Assembly (NCBI GenBank): GCA_023435435.1
Contig: JAEYRW010000046.1
Location: 1-61,105, forward strand
Length of the DNA stretch: 61,105 nt
Source: Bacillota bacterium
Lineage (GTDB): Bacteria > Bacillota > Clostridia > Christensenellales > Aristaeellaceae
Direction: 5' to 3'
Of this stretch, positions 14,980-23,570 are shown piece after piece; the stretch's first letter is position 1, and each line of letters begins with the position of its first letter. The translations under genes and the position numbers were made by a program. The notes beneath the pieces are model-generated. The model had not been told where the DNA came from, searched no databases, and saw only the letters and a program-made list of their open reading frames with translations.

Positions 14980-16695
14980 ATGGCGGGAAGGTTTACCGAC
15001 GCATGGCTGGAAGAGCTTCGCGCGAGGACTCCCATTGAGGAAGTCGTCGGCGAATACGTCAGATTGAAGCGGAAGGGTAAACGCTTCTGGGGTCTGTGCC
15101 CGTTTCACAACGAAAAGACGCCGTCCTTCAGTGTCGACAGCGAAAGTCAGCTCTACTATTGCTTTGGCTGTCACAAGGGCGGCACTGTCTTCAATTTCGT
15201 GATGGATGTGGAGCGCATGGAGTTTCCGGACGCCGTGAAGCATCTGGCCGAGCGCGCGCATATGGAGCTCCCGGAAGATTCCGCCCCCGGTTCGCGCCTG
15301 AACGCGGGCATGCGTGAGCGGATCTATGAAGCCAATGTCGCGGCCGCCCACTTCTTTCACGCGCTTCTGTGGACGGACGAGGGCGCGCAGGCGCTCAAGT
15401 ACCTCTACGGACGCGGCCTCAACGACCAGGACATTCGGCGCTTTGGCATCGGCGCGTCGCCCTCCGGCTGGGGCGACCTGCTCGGGGAGCTCGAGGGGAA
15501 AGGCTTTTCCCGGGAGGAGCTTCAGACAGCCGGACTCATCGGCGTGCGCGACGGCCGGGCCTACGACATGTTCCGTTCCCGGGTGATCTTCCCGATCATC
15601 AGTCCCCAGGGAAAGGTTCTCGGCTTTGGCGGGCGGGCCATGGGGGACGCGGGGCCCAAGTACCTCAACACCCCGGATACGCCGGTGTTCAACAAGCGCA
15701 ACAACCTTTACGCGCTCAATTTCGCAAAGGCGGAACGGCAGGCGGGGCATCTGGTTCTGGTTGAAGGCTACATGGACGTGGTATCCTTAAGAAAGCACGG
15801 CGTGCAAGGCGTCGTGGCGACCCTCGGCACGGCGCTCACGGAGGAGCAATCTCTTCTGATGAAGCGTTACGCGGGCGAGGTTTGGATAAGCTATGACGGA
15901 GACGCCGCGGGCCGCAAGGCGGCCCTTCGCGCGCTCGATATCCTCGAGGCGGCGGGCCTCATGACGCGGGTCATCGATTACCCCGCCGGCATGGATCCCG
16001 ACGACTTCATAAAGGCCAATGGATTCACCGGCTTTGAGAACCTCGGGAAGATCGGGGGCGTCGAGTATCGGATGCTTCGCGCCAGGGACGATTTGGATCT
16101 TTCAACCCAGGACGGCATGACACGGTACGCGCTTCAGGCGTGCGCCATCATCCGGACGGTAAAAAACCCCGTGGAGGCGGAGAACTATCTGCGCAAGCTG
16201 GCGGGGGAGACCGGTTACGACCGCGACATCCTCGCCCGGCAGGTGGGCGCGGTGGCGCCCCAGCGGGAGATGTTCACGCCGAAAACCCGGCGCGAACGGG
16301 GCGCCGTCAAGGCTTCCCGCGCGGAAGGAACGCTCCTGGCGCTCTTGGCCAAGGGGCTCATTCCGCCCGAAACCATCACGGCGGAGGACTTCGATTCCGC
16401 GGTGAGCGCCCGCGCGGCGCAGTGGCTCCTCGAAGGGAACCCAATCTCGGCCTTCGTCGTCAATCTAGACGAGGAGGAGCGCGCCCAGCTCATGGCGGAC
16501 ATCAACGCGGAGCAGCTGCCGGACGACCCTGCGGTGGCGCTTGACATGGCACGCGACATGCTTTTCTCGATCCGGGAAAGGCGAAGAAAAGAACAAATAG
16601 AACGGCTGAAGGAAAAACTTCCGACGGCCGACGGCGAACAAAAGAAGGAACTGTTGGCGCGCATCAGTCAGCTTATGCGGGAAGCGCGCAGTTGA
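14980..16695 (+). CDS. dnaG: DNA primase
   Basis: Synthesises RNA primers at the replication fork, 571 residues. The zinc-binding CHC2 domain has C40, H43, C61 and C64 (CPFH and CFGC). The central TOPRIM catalytic domain shows VEGYMDVVSL and the acidic SYDGDAAG. A short helicase-interacting C-terminal region follows. Length matches the family. The ATG is preceded by GAAGGGGAACAG. It is followed by rpoD after 24 bases, the classic macromolecular-synthesis arrangement without rpsU. Confidence 0.97.
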   Translation: MAGRFTDAWLEELRARTPIEEVVGEYVRLKRKGKRFWGLCPFHNEKTPSFSVDSESQLYYCFGCHKGGTVFNFVMDVERMEFPDAVKHLAERAHMELPEDSAPGSRLNAGMRERIYEANVAAAHFFHALLWTDEGAQALKYLYGRGLNDQDIRRFGIGASPSGWGDLLGELEGKGFSREELQTAGLIGVRDGRAYDMFRSRVIFPIISPQGKVLGFGGRAMGDAGPKYLNTPDTPVFNKRNNLYALNFAKAERQAGHLVLVEGYMDVVSLRKHGVQGVVATLGTALTEEQSLLMKRYAGEVWISYDGDAAGRKAALRALDILEAAGLMTRVIDYPAGMDPDDFIKANGFTGFENLGKIGGVEYRMLRARDDLDLSTQDGMTRYALQACAIIRTVKNPVEAENYLRKLAGETGYDRDILARQVGAVAPQREMFTPKTRRERGAVKASRAEGTLLALLAKGLIPPETITAEDFDSAVSARAAQWLLEGNPISAFVVNLDEEERAQLMADINAEQLPDDPAVALDMARDMLFSIRERRRKEQIERLKEKLPTADGEQKKELLARISQLMREARS

Positions 16696-16719
16696 CCGGT
16701 CGAAAGGAGTGGCCACAAC

Positions 16720-17808
16720 ATGAACAAAGCGAGCGCCGAGGCGATGGCAGTCCGCGTGCGTGAACTGATCGAGACCGGCAAAGCAAAGGGAGTTCTGACA
16801 TACAAGGAAATCGTTGAAATGCTGGGGGACGTGGAGCTCGACGCGGAGCAGTTTGACCGCATTCTCGATACCCTTTCCGGATTGAACATAGAAGTGGTAA
16901 AGGACGACGCGGTGCCCGAGCCCGTGATGCTTGCGGAAATGCCCGAGGAGGAGATCGACATCTCCGTGCCCGAGGGCGTGTCCATCGACGATCCGGTGCG
17001 CATGTACCTCAAGGAAATCGGCAAGGTGCCGCTTCTGACCGCGGACGAGGAAATCGAGCTGGCCAAGCGCATGGAGGAAGGCGACGAGGAGGCGAAAAAG
17101 CGCCTCAGCGAGGCAAACCTCCGGCTCGTCGTGTCCATCGCCAAGAGGTACGTAGGCCGCGGCATGCTGTTTCTGGACCTCATTCAGGAGGGGAATCTGG
17201 GCCTGATCAAGGCGGTCGAAAAATTCGACTACCGCAAGGGCTACAAGTTCTCCACATACGCCACGTGGTGGATTCGTCAGGCCATCACCCGCGCCATCGC
17301 CGATCAGGCGCGCACCATCCGCATCCCCGTCCACATGGTGGAGACCATCAATAAGCTGATCCGCGTCTCCCGTCAGCTTCTGCAGGAATTCGGCCGGGAA
17401 CCCCAGCCGGAGGAGATCGCGGAGGAAATGGGCATCTCCGAGGACAAGGTGCGGGAGATCATCAAGATCGCCCAGGAGCCCGTATCCCTGGAAACCCCCA
17501 TCGGTGAGGAGGAAGACAGCCATCTGGGCGACTTCATTCCCGACGACGACGCGCCCGCACCCGCGGAGGCCGCGGCCTTCACGCTCCTCAAGGAACAGCT
17601 CATGAGCGTGCTTTCAACCCTGACGCCCCGGGAGGAGATGGTTCTGAAGCTCCGCTTCGGACTGGAGGACGGCCGCGCCCGCACCCTCGAGGAGGTCGGC
17701 AAGGAATTCAAGGTGACTCGCGAGCGCATCCGCCAGATCGAGGCAAAGGCGCTTCGGAAGCTGCGCCATCCCAGCCGCTCCAGAAAGCTCAAGGATTCCA
17801 TCGACTGA
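16720..17808 (+). CDS. rpoD: RNA polymerase primary sigma factor (sigma-A)
   Basis: The housekeeping sigma-70 factor, 362 residues. Region 1.2 is DPVRMYLKEIGKVPLL. Region 2 includes the -10 recognition helix (KGYKFSTYATWWIRQAITRA), and region 4.2, which reads the -35 element, has FKVTRERIRQIEAKALRKL. A shortened region 1.1 is typical for Firmicutes. Many promoters in this window match the expected TTGACA/TATAAT preferences. Its stop overlaps the start of trmK (TGATG). Confidence 0.98.
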   Translation: MNKASAEAMAVRVRELIETGKAKGVLTYKEIVEMLGDVELDAEQFDRILDTLSGLNIEVVKDDAVPEPVMLAEMPEEEIDISVPEGVSIDDPVRMYLKEIGKVPLLTADEEIELAKRMEEGDEEAKKRLSEANLRLVVSIAKRYVGRGMLFLDLIQEGNLGLIKAVEKFDYRKGYKFSTYATWWIRQAITRAIADQARTIRIPVHMVETINKLIRVSRQLLQEFGREPQPEEIAEEMGISEDKVREIIKIAQEPVSLETPIGEEEDSHLGDFIPDDDAPAPAEAAAFTLLKEQLMSVLSTLTPREEMVLKLRFGLEDGRARTLEEVGKEFKVTRERIRQIEAKALRKLRHPSRSRKLKDSID

Positions 17809-18491
17809 TGCCGCGCGGCGCGATCATTGTCGACGCACGCCTGCTGGCGCTCAGCGAACTGTGCGGAAAGTGCCGCCTTCTGGCGGACGTGGGCTGCGAC
17901 CACGGGCGGCTCGGCGCATACATGCTGCAGACGGGGCAGTGCGAGCGGGTTTTGTTTTCGGATATCTCCGGGGCGTCGCTCGAGAAGGCGCGGCGCCTCG
18001 TTTCGACCCTTGGGCTGTCGGCGCGGGCGTGCTTCCGGGTGGGCGACGGCGCGGCCGCGCTGCCGGAAAAGCCGGATGTCTGCGTCATCGCGGGCATGGG
18101 CGGCGGGACAATTGCGGGCATCGTCGCACGGGCGCTTCCGGTTTTAAAGGACGCGCGGCTGGTTCTCCAGCCCAACGTCGGCGCGCGGGAGCTCCGCGCG
18201 GCCCTTTCGGAACTCGGGTTTCGTGTCGCGGACGAGCGGATCGTGCGCGACGGGCAGCGGCTCTACGCCGTCATCGCCGCGGAGCGGGGAGAGGCACGCT
18301 ACGGCGAAGTCCAGCTCGAGGTCGGCCCCGTTCTTCTGGAGCGGCGGACGCCCGCGCTTCTGGATTACGCGCAGTTCAAAATCCGCGTGATGAAAAAGGC
18401 GCTCTCCGGCATGGCGGCGGGTGCCGCGGACGACGCGGAGATGCGGCGCACGCTTTCCGTCTGGGAGGAGGTGGCGGGTTGGTACGGCTGA
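17808..18491 (+). CDS. trmK: tRNA (adenine(22)-N1)-methyltransferase
   Basis: A Rossmann-fold SAM-dependent enzyme, 227 residues, that methylates N1 of A22 in tRNA in Gram-positive bacteria. LADVGCDHGRLGAYML is the SAM-binding motif, and CVIAGMGGGTIAGIV with LVLQPNVGARELR are typical of TrmK. A C-terminal helical region follows. It is coupled to rpoD by a one-base overlap and to the NIF3 gene by a 13-base overlap. The rpoD-trmK-nif3 order is common in Firmicutes and supports the call. Confidence 0.92.
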   Translation: MPRGAIIVDARLLALSELCGKCRLLADVGCDHGRLGAYMLQTGQCERVLFSDISGASLEKARRLVSTLGLSARACFRVGDGAAALPEKPDVCVIAGMGGGTIAGIVARALPVLKDARLVLQPNVGARELRAALSELGFRVADERIVRDGQRLYAVIAAERGEARYGEVQLEVGPVLLERRTPALLDYAQFKIRVMKKALSGMAAGAADDAEMRRTLSVWEEVAGWYG

Positions 18492-19225
18492 AGTACATAC
18501 TTTCCGCGCTGGAGGCGCGCATGCCCGGCTCCCTTGCGGAGGACTACGACAACGTGGGTCTGCTGGCGGGCAGCCGGGACCGCGCGATTTTTCGCGTGCT
18601 GTGCGCTCTCGACCTGACGGAAGCCGTCCTTGACGAGGCGGAGGACGCCGGTGCGGAGCTGATTCTCACCCATCACCCGATCCTGTTTCATGCCAGACGG
18701 AATCTGACCGAGGACGATCCGGAGGGGAAGCTTCTTGCGCGGCTCGTGCGCGCGGAGAAGTGCCTCGTCGCCATGCACACAAACTACGACGCCGCCCTGT
18801 GCGGCGTGGGTGACGCGCTTGCGGGCGCACTGGGCCTTTCGGGCGTTCTTCCCCTTGAAGGCGGCGTCCGGATCGGGTCCGTCCGCCCGACGTCCCTTTG
18901 CGCATTTGCCGACCGGGTATCGGAAACGCTCGGCGGGGTCGTGCGGCGCTACGGAAAGCCCGGGACCATCGTCTCCCGAGTCGCCGTGCTCGGCGGCGCC
19001 GGCGGTTCCTGCGCGGACATCGCCCGGCTGGCGGGCGCGGACGCATTCGTGACGGGGGAGATCGGCTATCACCGGGCGCTCACCGCCCTGGACGGGGGCA
19101 TGTGCGCCCTCGAGGCGGGACACGCCGCCACGGAACGCCCCGCCGTCCGCCACCTGGCCGGAATCCTGCGATTCACCGGCCTCGACATCGAAATCACAGA
19201 GAGCGCCATCGAGCCGTTCTTGTAA
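18479..19225 (+). CDS. NIF3-like dinuclear metal-centre protein
   Basis: A 248-residue NIF3/DUF34 protein. The metal-site motifs are complete: LTHHPILFH, MHTNYDAA, TGEIGYHRA and EAGHAATE. The start is TTG 18479, placed by GGAGGAGG seven bases upstream and overlapping the end of trmK; the first strong family segment (LAEDYDNVGLLAG) follows at about residue 19. The enzymatic role of the family is unsettled. The gene position after trmK and before a zinc-ribbon protein is conserved across Firmicutes. Confidence 0.9.
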   Translation: MVRLKYILSALEARMPGSLAEDYDNVGLLAGSRDRAIFRVLCALDLTEAVLDEAEDAGAELILTHHPILFHARRNLTEDDPEGKLLARLVRAEKCLVAMHTNYDAALCGVGDALAGALGLSGVLPLEGGVRIGSVRPTSLCAFADRVSETLGGVVRRYGKPGTIVSRVAVLGGAGGSCADIARLAGADAFVTGEIGYHRALTALDGGMCALEAGHAATERPAVRHLAGILRFTGLDIEITESAIEPFL

Positions 19226-19234
19226 TATGGAGGT

Positions 19235-19948
19235 ATGAACGTGCAGCTGAAAACATTGTGGGACTTTATGCAGGTTGACATTGCGGCAGACAACTTCGAG
19301 GCGGATATGCGCAAGTCGGAAAACCGCCAGACGCTGATCAGACACCGCAATTTTCTTCTGGAGCAGCAGGCGAACATGAAGAAAATCGAGCAGGAGATCG
19401 CCGTCATGCAGGACAGGCTCGAGGCCGTCCACGACGAGGCGGACCGGCTCAGCGGCGTCTTGTCTGCCATGATCGACGAGATCGACCAGAACCCGCCGAC
19501 GGACGCGGACGAGGCCACGCGCAAGATGGAAGCCATGCAGAAGCTGACGGACTCCCTTGTCCGGTACGAGCAGGAGCTTCAGAAGATGCGCAAGGACGCC
19601 GACGTGCGTGATTCCCAGCAGAAGGAAATCCGCGTGCGCGCCGCCAAGGCGAAGGTGGAGTACGACCAGATTCGCGAGGTCTACGACAAGGAATTCAAGG
19701 ACGATACGGCAAAGCTCGCTCAGATGCGCGGGGACGTCGAGCGGGAGGCGAAGCGGGTCGATCCGCTGCTCTTGGAGCGGTACAAGGCCATCAAGCAGCA
19801 TTCTTCGCCGCCCATGGCGCGGCTGGCCGACGGACAGTGCTGCGGCTGCTTCATGCAGCTTCCCTCCGCGACGCTGCGCCTCATCAAGGAGACCGACAAG
19901 CCGGTGGAATGCGACAACTGCGGAAGGATTCTCTATTGCGAAGACTGA
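19235..19948 (+). CDS. coiled-coil C4 zinc-ribbon protein (DUF164-like)
   Basis: A 237-residue protein made of a long N-terminal coiled coil (about residues 20-180, rich in heptad-like Lys/Glu/Leu runs) and a C-terminal zinc ribbon with CCGC and CDNCGR supplying four cysteines. This architecture is that of the DUF164/CT398-type family, widely encoded beside NIF3 genes; a nucleic-acid-binding role has been proposed for it. It lies nine bases after the NIF3 gene in the dnaG-rpoD operon. The rnpB promoter is embedded in its 3' end. Confidence 0.85.
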   Translation: MNVQLKTLWDFMQVDIAADNFEADMRKSENRQTLIRHRNFLLEQQANMKKIEQEIAVMQDRLEAVHDEADRLSGVLSAMIDEIDQNPPTDADEATRKMEAMQKLTDSLVRYEQELQKMRKDADVRDSQQKEIRVRAAKAKVEYDQIREVYDKEFKDDTAKLAQMRGDVEREAKRVDPLLLERYKAIKQHSSPPMARLADGQCCGCFMQLPSATLRLIKETDKPVECDNCGRILYCED

Positions 19949-19964
19949 CCGCTTGTGGTATAAT
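19936..19964 (+). promoter_or_regulatory. sigma-A promoter of rnpB
   Basis: TTGCGA (19936-19941), 17-bp spacer, perfect TATAAT (19959-19964). It overlaps the last codons of the upstream zinc-ribbon gene and predicts a start at about 19971, the 5' end of the RNase P RNA. Confidence 0.85.
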
Positions 19965-19970
19965 CACTTG

Positions 19971-20311
19971 GTCTGAGCATGCCGGACGGCCGCAGGCGGT
20001 TTTGCCGTCTGAGGAAAGTCCGAGCTCCGTAGGGCAGGGTGCCGGTTAACTGCCGGTGGAGGCGACTCCAAGGAAAGTGCAACAGAAATAGACTGCCCGT
20101 CCAAAGCGGGCGATGGTGGAAAGGCGAGGTAAGAGCTCACCAGCGGCTTGGCGACTTGTCCGCTCTGTAAACCCCACCCGGTGCAAGATTGATAGGGGAG
20201 CATATGCGGCGGCCCGTCGCGCTCCCGGGTAATCGCTGGAGCCCGCTGGCAACCGCGGGCCTAGATAGATGGCCGTCCAAGACAGAACTCGGCTTACAGA
20301 CATGACTCAGG
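19971..20311 (+). ncRNA. rnpB: RNase P RNA, bacterial class A
   Basis: The catalytic RNA that matures tRNA 5' ends, about 341 nt. The universally conserved block GAGGAAAGTCCGAGCTCC is present near the 5' end, followed by the AACAGAAA-type core segment and, near the 3' end, the second conserved block around AACTCGGCTTACAGAC. The terminal helix P1 can form between CTGAGCATG and CATGACTCAG. Internal helices follow the class A layout despite the Firmicutes-like host, which fits Clostridia. A terminator follows at once. Confidence 0.95.
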
Positions 20312-20315
20312 CGAG

Positions 20316-20337
20316 GGCGGGGGAGACCCCGCCTTTT
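20316..20337 (+). terminator. terminator of rnpB
   Basis: GGCGGGG pairs with CCCCGCC around GAGA, followed by four T residues, beginning about five bases after the RNA 3' end. Confidence 0.85.
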
Positions 20338-20375
20338 CGTATGCGCTTCTGCCGCCAAGCTTGCTACTATTTCCA

Positions 20376-20581
20376 AATATTAATTCGTGGTTGCAGCGGA
20401 TCTTTTCCGCCCTGCTTTGCCACTTTCCGCGCATCGTCGCGCTGCTACGACGCGCTCCAGCCCAAGGCGCGCCGAACGCAGTCGGCACGGCCGCGAAGCG
20501 ACTTGGTTTGGCGCGGCACGCCGCGACAAACCAACCGCGCAGGACGAAAAAATCTCGCGCCGCTTTGGACGAATGAATATT
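20376..20581. repeat. large imperfect palindromic element, diverged copy
   Basis: About 206 bp with inverted ends AATATTAATTCGT (20376-20388) and ACGAATGAATATT (20569-20581), an internal hairpin with arms GGTTTG/CAAACC, and the core GCGCTGCTACG. The spacing from CTTTTC to the core (about 33 nt) and from the core to GAACG (about 24 nt) matches the palindrome at 32368-32526, so the two are probably related. No gene is credible here. It lies between rnpB and the convergent lipoprotein gene. Confidence 0.5.
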
Positions 20582-20619
20582 CTACATTAGTATGAGGACC
20601 CAGGAAGCGACGCGCCGCC

Positions 20620-20650
20620 AAAAATCAAAATGGGAGGGTGTACCCTCCCA
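20620..20650 (-). terminator. terminator of the murC-lipoprotein operon
   Basis: A 9-bp stem TGGGAGGGT/ACCCTCCCA with a 2-nt loop; on the minus strand it is followed by TTTTGATTTTT. It lies about 26 bases after the lipoprotein stop codon. Confidence 0.8.
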
Positions 20651-20676
20651 AACCCTCCCGGGCAAAGACCGCGGTG

Positions 20677-21318
20677 TTACTGCACAGTGATGGAGTCCCG
20701 AATCCGCGTCATGACGGAACTGAACGATTCGTATGTTGTGACATTGGACCGGAAGTGGTACACGTACATCGTCTTGCCCTTGGTCGCCATAATGACATAA
20801 CCCTTGAGGGTAAGGCCGTCCTTCTGCACCGTATAAGTGATGTAATAGGCGCTCTTGTCGCCCATGAACGAGCCGTCGGTGTTCAGAGGGCTGACCTCGT
20901 AGGAGGAATAATCCGCCACCACGAGCTTGACGAATGCGGCGAGCTGGCTCTTTTTTTTGTCAGCATCGGGCGTGCTGTCGAGGGTTTTCTTCGTGAGCGT
21001 GAAGCGCGCGGGTCCGTCGCTTTCCGCCACTGGTTCCACAAAACAGACGGTGCTCGTGCCCGGAATGCGCGACCAGTGGGAGGGATAGACGAGCGTCAGG
21101 CCGCCGCCTTCAGACGTAAGCTCCTGATACTGGTAGTCGGCGGGGGCGATGGCGTCTGTGACTTCCTCGTCCGGGGGAAGCGTCGGGGGGCCGTCCGCCG
21201 GTTCCTGCGTCGCCGCCGCGTCCGCGGCCCCACTTTCGCTTGGATCGGCGGTCTTGGAGCAACCCACGGCGAGCAGACAGAGAATGACGCACATCCACAT
21301 CAATATGCACTTTTTCAC
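20677..21318 (-). CDS. lipoprotein of unknown function
   Basis: A 213-residue protein with a lipoprotein signal: MKKCILMWMCVILCLL, then lipobox LAVGC. A low-complexity acidic and Pro-rich linker (to about residue 55) leads to a single domain beginning LTLVYPSHWSRIPG. That start resembles PsbP-like or similar surface domains, but I cannot assign it. GTG 21318 is chosen because GGGAGG lies eight bases upstream and the signal begins exactly there; an ATG at 21339 would overlap the upstream stop. It is last in the murC operon and should be anchored outside the cytoplasmic membrane. Confidence 0.75.
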   Translation of the reverse strand: MKKCILMWMCVILCLLAVGCSKTADPSESGAADAAATQEPADGPPTLPPDEEVTDAIAPADYQYQELTSEGGGLTLVYPSHWSRIPGTSTVCFVEPVAESDGPARFTLTKKTLDSTPDADKKKSQLAAFVKLVVADYSSYEVSPLNTDGSFMGDKSAYYITYTVQKDGLTLKGYVIMATKGKTMYVYHFRSNVTTYESFSSVMTRIRDSITVQ

Positions 21319-21338
21319 GCCTCTCGCCTCCCGTTTCA

Positions 21339-23006
21339 TCACTTCTGCAGCTTCTCCGCATCGCGCTCGCGCAGTTCCACCCGCCTGATTTTGTTGGAGA
21401 TGGTCTTGGGCAGCGCGTCCACGAACTCGATGATGCGCGGATACTTGTACGGCGCGGTCGTCCGCTTGACGTGCTCCTGCAGCTCCTTTTTCAACGCGTC
21501 GGAGGGCTCGTAGCCCTTGGCGAGCACGATGGTCGCCTTGATGATCTGGCCGCGCACCGCGTCCGGCACGCCCGTGATGGCGCATTCCACCACCGAGGGG
21601 TGCTCCACCAGCGCCGATTCCACCTCGAACGGCCCGATGCGGTAACCGGACGATTTGATGAGATCGTCCGCGCGGCCTACGTACCAGAGATACTCCCACT
21701 CGTCGCGCCACGCGAGATCCAGGGTGTGGTAGATGCCGTCGTGCCACACGCTTCTGGTGCGGGCCTCGTCCTTATAGTAGCCCAGGAACATGCCAACGGG
21801 CCGCTCCCCGCGCGTCCGGACGACGATTTCGCCCACCTCGCCGGGGACGCAGGGCTTGCCCTCGTCGCTCAAAAGCTCCACGTCGAACATGGGCGTGGGG
21901 CGCCCCATGGAGCCGGGCCGCGCCTGCATCCACGGGAATGTGCCCACCGTGACGGTGAGCTCCGTCTGGCCGAAAATTTCGCGCATTTCGTGGCCGGTGA
22001 GCTGCTTCCACTTGTTGAAAAGCTCCGGGCTCAAGGGCTCGCCCGCCGTGGTGCAGTGGCGGAGCGCCGAAAGGTCGAACCTGGAAAGGTCCTCAAGCAT
22101 CATGAACCGGTAGATGGTGGGCGGCGCGCAGAAGGAGGTGACCTTGTATTTCGACACCGCGGCGAGAAGCTCCAGCGGCTTAAACTTGTCAAAGTCGTAG
22201 GCCATGACGGCGCAGCCAGCCAGCCATTGTCCGTAGAGCTTGCCCCACACGGACTTGGCCCAGCCGGTTTCAGAAACGGTGAGGTGCAGTCCGTCCTCGT
22301 CGCACTGCTGCCAGTAAACGGCGGTCTGGATGTGCCCGAGGGGGTAGTCGAACCCGTGCACCACCATTTTGGGCATGCCGGACGTGCCGGAAGTGAAGTA
22401 CATGAGCATGATCTCGTCGCGCAGGAAGGGCGCCTCCGGGCGCGGAAAGTCGGGCAGCGCTTCGGAGACGAGCTTTTCAAAATCGAGCCAGCCCGTCGGC
22501 ACGCCGTCCACCGCCATGATGTGCTCGACGGTGGGGCACGCGGGCAGCGCCTCGTCGGCGTGCTTTGTGAAATCGCTGTCGCCGGAGGCAATGATCATTT
22601 TGATTTCCGCGCATTCGCACCGGTAAACGATGTCCTTCTTGGTGAGAAGGTGGGTCGCCGGCACCGCCACCGCACCGATGCGGTGAAGCGCCATGATGGC
22701 GATCCAGAACGTATAGTGACGCCGGAGCACCAGCATCACCGCGTCGCCCTTTTTGACGCCCAAATCCGAAAGAACGTTTGCCGCGCGTTTTGACAGCTCC
22801 GCGATTTCGCCGAACGTCAGCCGCCGCTCCCGGCCGTCCTCGTGGGCCCACATGAGCGCGAGCTTGCCGGGTTCCGTCCGCGCAATCTCGTCGAGCACGT
22901 CGAAGGCGAAGTTGAAGTTGTCGGGGACGACGATTTCAAAATTGTTGAAGTAATCCTCGTAGGAATCAAAACTGGATTTCACCAGATATTTCGGATAAAG
23001 TGCCAT
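21339..23006 (-). CDS. AMP-forming acyl-CoA synthetase (medium-chain/acetyl type)
   Basis: An ANL-superfamily adenylating enzyme, 555 residues, activating a carboxylic acid to its CoA thioester through an acyl-AMP. The AMP-binding P-loop-like motif is YFTSGTSGMPKMV. The hinge region and A8 motif (GRADDLIKSSGYRIGPFEVE) and a C-terminal catalytic lysine region (LPKTISNKIRRVELR) are intact. The pattern fits acyl-CoA synthetases of the MACS/acetyl-CoA-synthetase-like group; the acid is unknown. It starts nine bases after a cupin-domain regulator, a pairing seen in many Clostridia. Confidence 0.9.
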   Translation of the reverse strand: MALYPKYLVKSSFDSYEDYFNNFEIVVPDNFNFAFDVLDEIARTEPGKLALMWAHEDGRERRLTFGEIAELSKRAANVLSDLGVKKGDAVMLVLRRHYTFWIAIMALHRIGAVAVPATHLLTKKDIVYRCECAEIKMIIASGDSDFTKHADEALPACPTVEHIMAVDGVPTGWLDFEKLVSEALPDFPRPEAPFLRDEIMLMYFTSGTSGMPKMVVHGFDYPLGHIQTAVYWQQCDEDGLHLTVSETGWAKSVWGKLYGQWLAGCAVMAYDFDKFKPLELLAAVSKYKVTSFCAPPTIYRFMMLEDLSRFDLSALRHCTTAGEPLSPELFNKWKQLTGHEMREIFGQTELTVTVGTFPWMQARPGSMGRPTPMFDVELLSDEGKPCVPGEVGEIVVRTRGERPVGMFLGYYKDEARTRSVWHDGIYHTLDLAWRDEWEYLWYVGRADDLIKSSGYRIGPFEVESALVEHPSVVECAITGVPDAVRGQIIKATIVLAKGYEPSDALKKELQEHVKRTTAPYKYPRIIEFVDALPKTISNKIRRVELRERDAEKLQK

Positions 23007-23015
23007 GCGACCTCC

Positions 23016-23570
23016 CTATTTGACGACCACCGCGATAAACCGGCAGTCCGTATCCAGCGCGTACATCGCGTGGGGCAGCGACGAATCGTAGTAGATGGAA
23101 TCCCCGGGACCCAGATAGACCTCGTTTGCCGCGAGCACGATCTTCATCTGGCCCTCGAGCACGTAGTCGAACTCCTGTCCCTCGTGGGAATGCGCGGTTT
23201 TTTTAACGCCCGTCGGGTCGTGCTCCACGGTGACGATGAAGGGCTCCGCCTTCTTGCCCCGAAAATTGAAGGCAAGGTGCTCGTAATGGTAGGCCTTGCG
23301 GCGGTCAAACGCCAGGCCCTTGCCCGCGCGGGTGAGGATGTATCCCGTGAGCTTGGGGCTTTCGCCGGTCAGAAGATCGGAGATGTCCACGCCCAGAACG
23401 GAGGCGATGTTGAACAGGTGGCTGAAGGAGAAGTCCTTTTCGCCCGCCTCGTAAAGGAGGTACTCCTCGGTGGGAATGCCCGCCTGCGCGGCGACCGCCT
23501 CGGGGGTGAGCCCGGCGATCTCGCGCAGGTCGGTAATTCGAATGGCGATGATCTTGATCTGACTGTTCAT
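23016..23570 (-). CDS. XRE-family regulator with cupin sensor domain
   Basis: A 184-residue DNA-binding regulator. Residues about 8-65 form a helix-turn-helix of the Cro/CI type (LREIAGLTPEAVAAQAGIP, then a second helix pair). Residues about 105-180 form a small beta-barrel cupin (AHSHEGQEFDYVLEGQMKI, GPGDSIYYDSSLPHAMYA). Such proteins sense small carboxylates or metals. Its ATG overlaps the murC stop by four bases. It precedes the acyl-CoA synthetase and may control it in response to the cognate acid, but no operator was identified. Confidence 0.88.
   Translation of the reverse strand: MNSQIKIIAIRITDLREIAGLTPEAVAAQAGIPTEEYLLYEAGEKDFSFSHLFNIASVLGVDISDLLTGESPKLTGYILTRAGKGLAFDRRKAYHYEHLAFNFRGKKAEPFIVTVEHDPTGVKKTAHSHEGQEFDYVLEGQMKIVLAANEVYLGPGDSIYYDSSLPHAMYALDTDCRFIAVVVK

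Noticed and set aside
17861..18478. N-terminal extension of the second NIF3 protein across trmK
   Set aside because: The extended part is Arg/Gly-rich shadow sequence in the wrong frame of trmK. The TTG at 18479 has a proper ribosome site at the start of the conserved domain.
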